DNA of 44,521 bases from Treponema sp. (GCA_017619795.1 JAFZRP010000029.1:1-44521), one strand, 5' to 3'. Positions 1 through 7,346 are shown, numbered from the stretch's first letter. Notes: a model not told the origin generated them from the letters alone. Numbers and translations are program-made.

Positions 1-90
1 ACATTATTAAAAAATGGAACATCATATGAAAAAAGAACTTCACCTACAGTTTCAATAGAAAAACTTGTAGATGAAGCTTTAGCATCGTAA
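1..90 (+). CDS. C-terminal end of an unidentified protein (partial)
   Basis: Frame 1 is open from the window edge to a TAA at 88-90, giving 29 residues that end in EKLVDEALAS. No start is inside the window and the fragment is too short to place in a family. No convincing terminator follows: the only hairpin is a 5-bp TGGAA/TTCCA stem at 95-111 without a T run. It is plausible as a real gene end, because a promoter and a new operon begin about 90 bases downstream. Confidence 0.4.
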   Translation, partial: TLLKNGTSYEKRTSPTVSIEKLVDEALAS

Positions 91-176
91 TTTTTGGAAT
101 CGGGAGTTCCATGCTATTGACAAATATCATAGGAGCCCGAATATGACACAGTTAGCATGAACATAACACAAAACAG

Positions 177-205
177 TTGACAACTCCAATTCGAAGTGTT
201 ATATT
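177..205 (+). promoter_or_regulatory. Consensus sigma-70 promoter of the ABC transporter operon
   Basis: A perfect -35 TTGACA (177-182) is followed by a 17-nt spacer and -10 TATATT (200-205). The predicted start is near 212, leaving a leader of about 70 nt. The -10 hexamer lies inside the left arm of the palindrome at 194-236, so a protein bound there would block RNA polymerase. Confidence 0.8.
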
Positions 206-236
206 GTGTATATTGAATATACACAATATAACACTT
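194..236. promoter_or_regulatory. Perfect 43-nt palindromic operator, probable GntR/YtrA site
   Basis: Two exact 21-nt inverted arms (194-214 and 216-236) flank a single central base at 215. Each arm contains two GTGT-type half-sites, so the palindrome is an outer dyad (AAGTGTT/AACACTT) nested around an inner dyad (TTGTGTAT/ATACACAA). It covers the -10 and the expected transcription start. The operon encodes a YtrA-type GntR regulator, a class that binds GTGT-rich inverted repeats at its own operon promoter. Autorepression is therefore the simplest reading. The RNA would also form a hairpin if transcription began upstream. Confidence 0.75.
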
Positions 237-281
237 AATCATTTATGTGTATGTAACAATATACTGATGCGGAGGCAACTT

Positions 282-1136
282 ATGAATGTAATTGAAGTAA
301 AAGATTTGTGTAAATCGTTTCCTTCTTTTCAGTTAAAAAATGTTAATCTTACTTTGGAAGAAGGCTACATAATGGGTTTTATCGGACGGAATGGTGCCGG
401 AAAAACCACAACGCTTAAATCTATCTTAAATCTTCTTAATCCAGATTCTGGAGAAATAAAGCTCTGTGGCCTCAATATAAAAGAGGCAGAAACCGAAATC
501 AAAAATCGTATTGGTTATGTTGCAGGTGGCGTAGATTTTTATCCTGAGCAGAAAATCAAGAAAATTACCAATATCACTAAAATCTTCTATAAAGAATGGG
601 ATGACGCTCGTTATCAGGAGCTTTGCAAGCGCTTTGAAATTGACGAAAACAAAAAGTTCAAGCAGCTCTCTGCTGGAATGAAGGTTAAGTATTCAATCGC
701 TGTAGCTCTGAGTCATAATGCGCAGCTTTTAATTCTTGACGAACCAACAAGTGGTCTTGATCCTGCAGCTCGCGACGATTTAATCCTGCTTTTCCAGGAG
801 CTTGTAGAAGACGGCAAACATTCAATTCTGTTTTCAACACATATCACCACAGACCTGGAAAAATGTGCAGACTTTATCACCTACATCAAAAACGGCGAAA
901 TCCTTGCTTCTAAAGATGTAGATTCTTTTGAGCGAAGCTATCTGCTGGTAAACGGAAAAAAGGATGATTTAACACCGGAGCTGGAAGGAAAGCTCATCGG
1001 TCTGCATAAGCACAACCTTGGTTTTGAAGGAATGATTAAGTCCGAAGATAAGGCTCTTGTAGAAGGAGTTGCCGGTATGGAAACTGCTATCCCTTCTCTT
1101 GAAGACATTATGATTCATCTTGAAAGACGTTCGTAA
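282..1136 (+). CDS. ABC transporter ATP-binding protein (YtrB/BcrA-like)
   Basis: This 284-residue cytoplasmic ATPase should energise the permease encoded next. Visible motifs are Walker A GRNGAGKTT (about residues 35-43), a signature loop reading LSAGM instead of LSGGQ (129-133), Walker B LLILDEP with the catalytic Glu at about 154, a D-loop SGLD, and a switch His in FSTHIT. About 60 C-terminal residues follow the nucleotide-binding domain, as in regulatory or efflux ABC-2 systems. The start is ATG 282, preceded by GGAGG at 271-275. An in-frame upstream TTG at 177 would translate through the promoter and palindrome and is not credible. The next gene starts 13 nt after the stop. Export of a peptide or lipid-type toxin, or envelope-stress response, is typical of this class; the substrate is unknown. 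Confidence 0.93.
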   Translation: MNVIEVKDLCKSFPSFQLKNVNLTLEEGYIMGFIGRNGAGKTTTLKSILNLLNPDSGEIKLCGLNIKEAETEIKNRIGYVAGGVDFYPEQKIKKITNITKIFYKEWDDARYQELCKRFEIDENKKFKQLSAGMKVKYSIAVALSHNAQLLILDEPTSGLDPAARDDLILLFQELVEDGKHSILFSTHITTDLEKCADFITYIKNGEILASKDVDSFERSYLLVNGKKDDLTPELEGKLIGLHKHNLGFEGMIKSEDKALVEGVAGMETAIPSLEDIMIHLERRS

Positions 1137-1149
1137 AAGGAGATTTGTT

Positions 1150-1899
1150 ATGAATATGATATTTAAGCTTGTAAAAAAAGAAGCAATTCTTAATTATAAT
1201 ATATCCACCATCATTTGGAGTATTTGTGCAATCGGAATGTACTTTATTCCTAACTATCCTTCCTATATTGGAATGTTTTATATTCTGCTTGCGATGATGA
1301 TGATTTTCCAGCTTGGACAGGGCGCAAACGACATTATTTATTCTGTGCTTCTGCCGGTTCGCAAGGTGGACACTGTTTCTGCACGCTTCCTTTATTGTGC
1401 ACTTCTGGAAGTTGGAATCCTGATTGTAAGTCTTGTAGCATGCTTTATTCGAAGGTCTGGCGGTTATCCGGTTAATATGGCAGGAATAGGATTAAACGTT
1501 GCCTACTATGGTTTGCAGCTTGTAATCCTTTCTATAGTAAACATTGTATTTTTGGGAAACGTTTATAAAAATCCTGTAAAGGTTGGAAAGCCTTTCTTAG
1601 TTTCTTCTATTTTGTACTTTGTTTGTTATGCAATCTGCGAGCTTCCAATCTGGGTTTACAATGCAATGGTTTCTAATCTTGTAAAGGAAGGTTTTGAGCC
1701 GGAAATAGCAGCAACAGAGATTCTTATAGACAAGCCGGCAATTGCCCTGGAAAGAATAGGTGCTTATATTAAAGTAATGGATAGTGCCGGACAGATTAAG
1801 CAGATTCCTGTATTGATTGCCGGAATTGTAATTTATGCAGTAACCTGGGCAATTGTTTATAAACGAGCATGCAAGCAGTTCCAGGCATACGATATTTAA
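1150..1899 (+). CDS. ABC-2 type permease subunit
   Basis: This 249-residue hydrophobic protein has about six predicted membrane segments, for example around residues 17-35, 40-56, 80-96, 115-140, 149-165 and 218-236. It is the membrane partner of the preceding ATPase and ends in a positively charged tail (KRACKQFQAYDI). ATG 1150 is chosen because AAAGGAG (1136-1142) sits seven bases upstream and overlaps the end of the ATPase gene. An ATG at 1120 would overlap the upstream gene and add ten charged residues. The regulator gene follows after 11 bases. Family assignment rests on topology and operon context, since permeases of this class are poorly conserved. Confidence 0.88.
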   Translation: MNMIFKLVKKEAILNYNISTIIWSICAIGMYFIPNYPSYIGMFYILLAMMMIFQLGQGANDIIYSVLLPVRKVDTVSARFLYCALLEVGILIVSLVACFIRRSGGYPVNMAGIGLNVAYYGLQLVILSIVNIVFLGNVYKNPVKVGKPFLVSSILYFVCYAICELPIWVYNAMVSNLVKEGFEPEIAATEILIDKPAIALERIGAYIKVMDSAGQIKQIPVLIAGIVIYAVTWAIVYKRACKQFQAYDI

Positions 1900-1910
1900 T
1901 CAGACGGTTT

Positions 1911-2282
1911 ATGGATATAACTTTATCACAAAAAAGCGAAAATCCAATTTATACTCAAATCTACGAGCAGGTCTCGAATCAGATTCTGAAAGGGGAGCTC
2001 AAGCCGGGAACAAGGCTGCCCCCAATCAGATCTGTTGCGGTAGACCTTAGGGTAAGCATCATCCCGATTAAACAAGCCTGGGACATGCTTGAACGCGAAG
2101 GCTTTATCACAACTGCTGTTGGTCGCGGAACTTTTGTAAGTGACCTAAAAACTCACGAAATCGAAGAAAAGCGAAGTACTACAGCCGAGGAGCTTTTGGC
2201 AAAAGACATAAAGGTTTGCAAGGAGATGGGGCTTACGGTAGAAGAGATTATAGAGATTGTGAGAAAAAACTTTGAGGCGTAA
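1911..2282 (+). CDS. GntR-family regulator, YtrA subfamily
   Basis: At 123 residues, this is an N-terminal winged-helix GntR domain with only a short helical C-terminus, which is the YtrA layout. The segment NPIYTQIYEQVSNQILKGEL begins the domain, followed by LPPIRSVAVDLRVS (helix-turn-helix) and GRGTFVSD (wing). The start ATG 1911 places MDITLSQKSENPIY at the canonical distance from the domain; a start at 1869 would overlap the permease gene. The ribosome site is weak, so translation may be coupled to the permease. It is the third gene of the operon, whereas YtrA-type regulators more often come first. It is the obvious candidate to bind the palindrome at 194-236. Confidence 0.93.
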   Translation: MDITLSQKSENPIYTQIYEQVSNQILKGELKPGTRLPPIRSVAVDLRVSIIPIKQAWDMLEREGFITTAVGRGTFVSDLKTHEIEEKRSTTAEELLAKDIKVCKEMGLTVEEIIEIVRKNFEA

Positions 2283-2287
2283 AAGCT

Positions 2288-2758
2288 TTACAGAATCTTT
2301 TCCATGCCAATTTTCTGTGGCACTAATCCGCACTTTTCGTAGAACTTTCTGGCGCCTTCATTTAAGGTCCACACATTCAGAGTAACATTGTAGCAGCCGT
2401 TCTTTTTGGCAAAATCAAGAACAAACTCATAAAGAGATTTTCCCACGTGCTGACCGCGGCAGTTTTCGTCTACGCAAAGGTCGTCAATGTAAAGGGTTTT
2501 TATGTCTGTAAGGATATTGTCATTCAAGTGTTGAATAAACTTGCAGAAGGCATAGCCGAGTACGTTTTCGTTTTCGTCGACTGAAACAAAAATTGGTTTT
2601 GAATCGTCTTTGAGCATTTCAATAAGCTGTTCGTCGGTGTATTTACGGGTGTTGCCCTTGAACAAATCTGGGCGACCATTGTGATGAACTGTAAGAACTT
2701 GAAGCAGAAGTTTGTTTAATCCTGATAGATGACGTGTGTCGGCTCTTTTAATTTCCAT
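2288..2758 (-). CDS. GNAT-family N-acetyltransferase
   Basis: This single-domain 156-residue protein matches the usual GNAT size and should transfer an acetyl group from acetyl-CoA to an amine. Motif A is visible as LYIDDLCVDENCRGQHVGKS (about residues 89-108), where RGQHVG is the pyrophosphate-binding Q/RxxGxG/A loop. Motif B-like NVWTLNEGARKFYEKCGL follows near 128-145. The start ATG at 2758 has an AGGA-type ribosome site upstream. The gene converges with the GntR gene, with five bases between the stops, and diverges from the flavoenzyme operon. The substrate cannot be read from sequence. Confidence 0.9.
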   Translation of the reverse strand: MEIKRADTRHLSGLNKLLLQVLTVHHNGRPDLFKGNTRKYTDEQLIEMLKDDSKPIFVSVDENENVLGYAFCKFIQHLNDNILTDIKTLYIDDLCVDENCRGQHVGKSLYEFVLDFAKKNGCYNVTLNVWTLNEGARKFYEKCGLVPQKIGMEKIL

Positions 2759-2759
2759 T

Positions 2760-2787
2760 TTGCAATCCTGTTTTTGTGGGTTATAAT
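2760..2787 (+). promoter_or_regulatory. Probable promoter of the oxidoreductase/aconitase-X operon
   Basis: TTGCAA (2760-2765), a 16-nt spacer and TATAAT (2782-2787) precede the operon and predict a leader of about 140 nt. A second TATAAT at 2814-2819 lacks a good -35. The region is AT-rich and shared with the divergent acetyltransferase gene. Confidence 0.5.
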
Positions 2788-2837
2788 TAAATAATTTATA
2801 GAAACTACTTTATTATAATTAAAGTTATCAAAAAAAG

Positions 2838-2917
2838 GAAGATTTGAAACGCTAAAGCATTTCAAATCTTCTATTTTGCACTTCAAGGAAACGCTGCGCC
2901 ACTGCTCGCGTTTCTTT
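2838..2917 (+). promoter_or_regulatory. Two stem-loops in the operon leader
   Basis: The first stem pairs GAAGATTTGAAA (2838-2849) with its exact complement at 2860-2871. It is followed by CTATTTT, so it resembles a weak intrinsic terminator. The second pairs AAGGAAACGC (2885-2894) with GCGTTTCTTT (2908-2917), with one G-U pair. The ribosome site AGGAGG is at 2924-2929, just after it. The second stem has the look of a GC-rich REP-type hairpin. No known riboswitch was recognised here, and a regulatory role is inference. Confidence 0.45.
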
Positions 2918-2934
2918 AAACTCAGGAGGTTTTC

Positions 2935-4989
2935 ATGAAGGAAAGTTATAATCCACTTTTTACTCCGTGGAAAATTGGAAATGTGGAAATTAAAAACCGC
3001 ATTGTTATGACATCTATGGGTGGTACGTCTATCTTTGGCTGGCTTGAACCGAATCATTTTGATAAGGAGGCTGCTAACTTTTTGCTGGAGCGTGCCAGAA
3101 ACAACGTTGGTTTGATTTTGCCCGGTATTGCTCCAATCCGCGATACTCTTGGCGGAAAGTGGCTGTATCAGGGAAAAGGAAAGTTTAAGAAGCTTGAATC
3201 GTATATGAAGGAGTTTCACAAAACTGGTGCAAAGCTTTTTGTTCAGCTTACGGCTGGTTTTGGAAGAAGTATGGCAATCAATGACATAATGGTAAAGTCT
3301 TCTAAGAATAAGGCGCTTGGTCTTTTGATGAAGCCGATTCTTGATGTTGATTATCTTACTGCAAGTGCGAGCGCAACTCCAAACCGCTGGGATGATTCCT
3401 GCATGTCTCGTCCTATGACCAAAAAAGAAATTAAACAGATGGTAGAGGCTTTTGCTAAAACTGCTAAGCTCTGTAAAGATGCCGGAGTTGATGGTGTTGA
3501 GATTCACGCGGTTCACGAGGGCTATCTGCTGGATCAGTTTACAATGAAATATACTAATCTCCGTGATGATGAATATGGCGGCAGCTTTGAAAACCGTTAC
3601 CGTTTCCCTGTAGAAATTGTAAAGGCAATTAAAGCGGCATGCGGTGAAGATTTTCCTGTTTCGCTTCGTTATTCGGTTGTTTCTAAAACAAAGGGCTTTG
3701 GCAAAGGTGCGCTTCCTGGAGAAGATTATGTTGAAGTTGGCCGAGACATGGAAGAAAGTGAAAAGGCTGCTAAGTATCTTCAGGATGCCGGCTACGATAT
3801 GCTCAACTGCGACAACGGAACTTACGATGCGTGGTACTGGGCTCATCCGCCTATGTACATGAGCCAGAACTGTAATCTGGAAGATGTAAAACACATAAAG
3901 AAGTTTGTTGATATTCCTGTTGTTTGTGCCGGAAGAATGACTCCTGAGGTTGCTGCCAGCGCAATTGCTGCGGGTGAGCTTGATGCAATGGGTGTTGCCC
4001 GCCAGTTCCTTGCAGATCCAGAATGGATTACTAAGATGATGGCAGACAATGAAGCAGCTATTCGTCCTTGTATCTGCTGTCATAACGGCTGTTTTAATAT
4101 GGCGCATTATAAGGGAGTTGCAAACGATCAGTCGCTTACAGACAACATGGGTATGGCCCGCTGTGCAATCAATCCGCCGACAATGCAGCACAACCGATAC
4201 AAGATTGTAAAAACAAGCTTCCCTAAAAAGGTGGCCGTTATTGGTGCGGGAATTGCCGGAATGGAGGCTGCCCGAGTGCTTGCTTTGCGCGGACACAAGC
4301 CGGTTATTTTTGAAAAAGGCGATAAGCTTGGCGGTGTATTCAATGCTGCGGCCGCTCCATCGTTTAAGGAAAAAGACAAAGAGCTTTTGGACTGGTACAA
4401 AAAAGAAATGGCCGACAACAATATTGAAGTTCGCCTGAATACAGCTGTAGCCTCTTTAGACGAGCTTAAGGATTTTGATAAGGTTATTGTTGCTACCGGT
4501 GCATCAGCTAACAAACCTCGCATTGAAGGTCTTGATAAAACAGTTGAAGCTTGTGACTATCTGAACGGTGCGACTGTTGGCAATAAGGTAATAATTATTG
4601 GCGGCGGTTTAACCGGTTGCGAAATTGCCTACGACCTGTATAACAAGGGAAAGACTCCGGTAATTGTCGAAATGAAAAACGATCTGATTGCTGTAAAGGG
4701 TGTTTGTCTTGCTAACAGCTCTTACCTGCGCGATTTCTTTGAACTGAATAAGGTTGAGGTTCATCTGGAAACAACGCTTGTAAAGGTTACCGATAAGGGT
4801 GTTGTTGTAAAGGATAAAGCTGGCAAAGAGTTTGATATTGAAGGCGATACGGTTATTGCTTCTATGGGCTATCATCCGACTCCGGTTTTTGCAAAATCTT
4901 CTAAGGTTACGCTTATTGGCGACTGTAACAAGGTTGGTAATTTAAGAACTGCAATCTGGAATGCCTGGGATGTGGCAATGAAAATATAA
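2935..4989 (+). CDS. Old Yellow Enzyme-family NADH:flavin oxidoreductase with Fe-S and FAD/NAD domains
   Basis: This 684-residue cytoplasmic enzyme has the 2,4-dienoyl-CoA reductase/enoate reductase layout. Residues 1-370 form an FMN-binding TIM barrel with VEIHAVHEGYLLDQF as the conserved active-site strand. Cysteines for a 4Fe-4S cluster lie at about 379-386 (CICCHNGC, C-x2-C-x3-C). A C-terminal FAD/NAD(P) region has VIGAGIAGMEAARVL near 436 and IIGGGLTGCEIAYDL near 555. Electrons would pass from NAD(P)H via FAD and Fe-S to FMN and then to an activated C=C bond. The fourth cluster cysteine (ARCAINP) lies about 24 residues after the third, farther than the usual 11-12. AGGAGG at 2924-2929 fixes the start. 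The gene heads an operon with aconitase X, suggesting dehydration followed by reduction of one substrate. Confidence 0.93.
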   Translation: MKESYNPLFTPWKIGNVEIKNRIVMTSMGGTSIFGWLEPNHFDKEAANFLLERARNNVGLILPGIAPIRDTLGGKWLYQGKGKFKKLESYMKEFHKTGAKLFVQLTAGFGRSMAINDIMVKSSKNKALGLLMKPILDVDYLTASASATPNRWDDSCMSRPMTKKEIKQMVEAFAKTAKLCKDAGVDGVEIHAVHEGYLLDQFTMKYTNLRDDEYGGSFENRYRFPVEIVKAIKAACGEDFPVSLRYSVVSKTKGFGKGALPGEDYVEVGRDMEESEKAAKYLQDAGYDMLNCDNGTYDAWYWAHPPMYMSQNCNLEDVKHIKKFVDIPVVCAGRMTPEVAASAIAAGELDAMGVARQFLADPEWITKMMADNEAAIRPCICCHNGCFNMAHYKGVANDQSLTDNMGMARCAINPPTMQHNRYKIVKTSFPKKVAVIGAGIAGMEAARVLALRGHKPVIFEKGDKLGGVFNAAAAPSFKEKDKELLDWYKKEMADNNIEVRLNTAVASLDELKDFDKVIVATGASANKPRIEGLDKTVEACDYLNGATVGNKVIIIGGGLTGCEIAYDLYNKGKTPVIVEMKNDLIAVKGVCLANSSYLRDFFELNKVEVHLETTLVKVTDKGVVVKDKAGKEFDIEGDTVIASMGYHPTPVFAKSSKVTLIGDCNKVGNLRTAIWNAWDVAMKI

Positions 4990-4992
4990 GAG

Positions 4993-5016
4993 ATTCCGAA
5001 GCTAGTTCGGAATGAC
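4993..5016. repeat. Short REP-like hairpin between oxidoreductase and aconitase-X genes
   Basis: ATTCCGAA (4993-5000) and TTCGGAAT (5006-5013) pair perfectly around a GCTAG loop, and GAC follows. The sequence before the loop and the closing ATGAC resemble the repeat at 15812-15847. It occupies most of the 42-base gap between the two genes. Confidence 0.6.
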
Positions 5017-5031
5017 AAAATGGAGAAACAA

Positions 5032-6321
5032 ATGTACGAATATAAAATGAAGCTTACGCCGGAACAGAAGGCAATTCTTGAAGGCAGCGAAGGAAAAACT
5101 AAAGCAAAGGTAATGGAAACAATTGTCCGCTATGGCGATTTGTTTGAGGCAACAGAGCTTGTAAAGGTAACACACGGTCAGGGACATCTTGTTACGTCTT
5201 TTGGATTCGGTGTACTTGCACCAATTTACAGAACAATGGACGAGCTGATTGACGCCGGGCTTAAGGTTGAGGAAGGCTTTACAATGGATCCTCGCCCAAT
5301 GGATTTTGCTAATGCAAAATGTTCGTTACTGGACAAGCTTTTGTTCAAGGCAATTTTGTATAACAAACAGGAGTATTACGAAGCACAGCTCAGAAAGCTT
5401 GGTCTTGTAAATCCGGATGCGTTCAGCTGTGCCTGCTATTTTGACGAAATGGGAAACGTTCCTAAAAAGGGAGATATTCTTTCCTGGGCAGAATCAAGTG
5501 CTGTTAATTACGCTAACTCTGTTCTTGGTGCCCGCTGTAACCGCAACTCCGGTATGATTGATATTTTTGGTTCAATCCTCGGTTATGTACCAAAGTTTGG
5601 TCTGCTTACAGATGAAGGACGAAAAGCAAAATGGAAGATTACTGTAAACACAACTAAAAAACCTGTTGCTCAGATTCTTGGTTCTGCAATCGGTCTTAAG
5701 GTTATGGAAGATGTTCCATATGTTGTTGGTCTGGATAAGTGGATTGGTACAGAGCTGAACGATGAGGCAAAAGCTTATCTTAAGGATTTTGGTGCGGCTA
5801 CTGCTTCTAATGGTGCAGTTGGTCTTTATCATGTAGACAAGCTTACTCCAGAGGCTGTTGAGCTTGGGGAAAGTCTTCTCTGCGAAAACTACAAGGAATA
5901 TGTAATTGATGATGCAGAGCTTGAGCGCGTTTATAAATCTTATCCTGTAATGTGGAAGGAGCCTGAGAAAGAAGGAACTTACGCATTTGTTGGATGTCCA
6001 CATCTTTCTATGAGCCAGCTCAATGAATGGTCAGACAAGATTATTGAAGGCTTAAAGGCTAGCGGTAAAAATAAGGTTGCTGTTACAACAGTTATTTGTA
6101 CTGCGCCACCTGTACTTGAGTCGTTCAAAAAATCTGAGAAATATAAAGCTTTGTATGCTACCGGCGCAAGAGTAACTGCAATCTGTCCGCTCATGTATAT
6201 GTCTAATCCGCTTACAAAATCCCGAAGAATTATGACCTGCTCTAACAAGCTCAGGACTTATTCAACCGCTCGTTATTATACAGATGATGAGTTACTGGAT
6301 ATTATTGTTGGCAGAAAGTAA
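5032..6321 (+). CDS. Aconitase X catalytic (large) subunit
   Basis: This 429-residue protein belongs to the AcnX/DUF521 family, the large half of a split aconitase-superfamily dehydratase. Characterised members are archaeal phosphomevalonate dehydratase and bacterial cis-3-hydroxy-L-proline dehydratase. Visible AcnX features include the N-terminal LTPEQKAILEG, VKVTHGQGHLV, GLKVEEGFTMDPRP, and the cysteine-bearing stretches FSCACYFDEMGN, GARCNRNSG and VGCPHLS, candidates for the Fe-S ligands and active site. ATG 5032 is preferred because GGAG (5022-5025) is six bases upstream. The in-frame ATG at 5020 has no ribosome site and would add MEKQ. The small subunit follows 20 bases downstream. The substrate is not set by the family; a hydroxyproline-type acid is one possibility. 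Confidence 0.92.
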   Translation: MYEYKMKLTPEQKAILEGSEGKTKAKVMETIVRYGDLFEATELVKVTHGQGHLVTSFGFGVLAPIYRTMDELIDAGLKVEEGFTMDPRPMDFANAKCSLLDKLLFKAILYNKQEYYEAQLRKLGLVNPDAFSCACYFDEMGNVPKKGDILSWAESSAVNYANSVLGARCNRNSGMIDIFGSILGYVPKFGLLTDEGRKAKWKITVNTTKKPVAQILGSAIGLKVMEDVPYVVGLDKWIGTELNDEAKAYLKDFGAATASNGAVGLYHVDKLTPEAVELGESLLCENYKEYVIDDAELERVYKSYPVMWKEPEKEGTYAFVGCPHLSMSQLNEWSDKIIEGLKASGKNKVAVTTVICTAPPVLESFKKSEKYKALYATGARVTAICPLMYMSNPLTKSRRIMTCSNKLRTYSTARYYTDDELLDIIVGRK

Positions 6322-6341
6322 GGAAGAAGGAGACGTGCAAA

Positions 6342-6782
6342 ATGAAAGAGTTCAAAGGTAGAGTTATAAACAAAGGATATTATAAGGGAGAGGCTGTAGT
6401 TTCACATCAGGGTGTAAACACTCTTGCAACCTTTCAGAAATCGGCAATTGCAAAATCAAAGCAGGTAATTGTTGCAGACCAGAACAACAAGGATATTTTC
6501 GAAAAGAACATAACCGGTAAAGCTTTGTGTCTTCCTCAGACAATTGGTTCTACAACCGGCGGCATGGTTATTCAGGTAATCTGCTCAATGGGAATAAATC
6601 CGGCTTGTCTGTTGTTCTCGGAGCACATCGATTCTCTGGCTGGTGCGGGTGTTATTCTTTCTGTAGTTTGGGAAAACAGCAATCTCATTGCAATCGATCA
6701 GCTGGGACAGGAGTTCCTTGATACCGTAAAAACCGGCGATACAATCGAAGTAACCGAAGACGGTATTGTAAGGATTTTGTAA
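6342..6782 (+). CDS. Aconitase X small (swivelling) subunit
   Basis: These 146 residues match the DUF126/AcnX small-subunit domain, which closes over the active site of the large subunit. The substrate-binding loop is visible as LPQTIGSTTGGMVIQ (about residues 63-77). It corresponds to the Ser/Gly-rich loop usual in the family but has fewer serines. AAGGAG at 6327-6332 lies nine bases before the ATG. The gene is separate from the large subunit, as in many anaerobes and archaea, whereas some proteobacterial hydroxyproline dehydratases are fused. Only six bases separate it from the next gene. Confidence 0.9.
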   Translation: MKEFKGRVINKGYYKGEAVVSHQGVNTLATFQKSAIAKSKQVIVADQNNKDIFEKNITGKALCLPQTIGSTTGGMVIQVICSMGINPACLLFSEHIDSLAGAGVILSVVWENSNLIAIDQLGQEFLDTVKTGDTIEVTEDGIVRIL

Positions 6783-6788
6783 CATAGC

Positions 6789-7232
6789 ATGAGCAAAAAA
6801 ACAGATAACATTTACAAATCTATTGAAACTATATCTCAGCTGTCACAAAAATTAGATGAATATAACAAAGGGCTCACGACGCAGGGTATACAAAACCGTG
6901 AGCTTGAAGATATATGCTTTGGGCTGAATCAGGAGGTAAAAAATCTTACATTCTGGTTCAGCTCTTTGTATTCCTATAATGGAAAATCCACCAGTTATGC
7001 CAAAAAAACTGCCAGTCGTGAAAACGGCAAAAAAGGCGGTCGCCCTCCAAAAGAAGTAACTCTGCGTAAACGTAGAATTGCAGAGCTTACAGAAACGATA
7101 ATTCCAGACTTACAGCATAAAATTAAGTTTACAGATGATATTGATGAAGAAGCAAAATTGAAGAAAGAATTGAGGCGAGTGAAAGCGGAGTTGAAAAAGT
7201 TGGGGCGTTGCGGGGACTCACCCAAAAACTGA
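6789..7232 (+). CDS. Small basic coiled-coil protein of unknown function
   Basis: No family was recognised in this 147-residue protein. Residues 1-70 are mixed helical with a hydrophobic NLTFWFSSLYSY stretch. Residues about 77-90 read ASRENGKKGGRPPKE, an AT-hook-like GRP element common in small DNA-associated proteins. Residues 95-138 are a charged coiled coil of E/K/L heptads. The ATG comes six bases after the aconitase-X small-subunit stop and lacks a clear ribosome site, so translation may be coupled. The last residues (GRCGDSPKN) and the stop are encoded by the left end of the REP-like element starting near 7210, implying the original C-terminus was altered by the repeat. A link to the enzymes upstream is not established. 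Confidence 0.7.
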   Translation: MSKKTDNIYKSIETISQLSQKLDEYNKGLTTQGIQNRELEDICFGLNQEVKNLTFWFSSLYSYNGKSTSYAKKTASRENGKKGGRPPKEVTLRKRRIAELTETIIPDLQHKIKFTDDIDEEAKLKKELRRVKAELKKLGRCGDSPKN

Positions 7233-7292
7233 GTCTCCCCGCTGGAAGGGGTAGGGCGCGACGAAGTGCGACCGTAGGGGAAGACTTTCCCC
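7210..7292. repeat. GC-rich REP-like element with two hairpins
   Basis: GCGGGGA (7210-7216) pairs with TCCCCGC (7236-7242), and CTCA (7217-7220) with TGAG (7230-7233), leaving a two-base bulge. A second hairpin GGGGAA-GACT-TTCCCC spans 7277-7292. The GC content is far above the flanks. The element contains the stop codon of the upstream gene and could act as a transcription end for the operon, although no T run follows directly. Calling it dispersed is inference; only one full copy is in the window. Confidence 0.6.
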
Positions 7293-7316
7293 TCCTTAAG
7301 TATTTATAACATTTTT

Positions 7317-7346
7317 TTTACAAAAAACAAAAAACAGATGTATAAT
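7317..7346 (+). promoter_or_regulatory. Promoter of the GGDEF/EAL gene, apparently leaderless
   Basis: TTTACA (7317-7322), 18-nt spacer, TATAAT (7341-7346). The expected start, six to eight bases later, falls at or next to the ATG at 7355, and no ribosome site is present. Confidence 0.6.

Noticed and set aside
177..281. N-terminal extension of the ABC ATPase from an upstream TTG
   Set aside because: It would be translated through the promoter and palindrome; ATG 282 has GGAGG at the right distance and starts the domain correctly.
1853..2050. 65-codon plus-strand frame at the permease/regulator junction
   Set aside because: It overlaps both the permease end and the GntR gene in another frame; the GntR frame has clear domain motifs.
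2716..4296. A 526-codon open frame on the minus strand opposite the flavoenzyme gene
   Set aside because: It lies wholly within a well-supported gene, has no family features, and its Cys/His/Asn-rich composition is typical of a codon-bias shadow.
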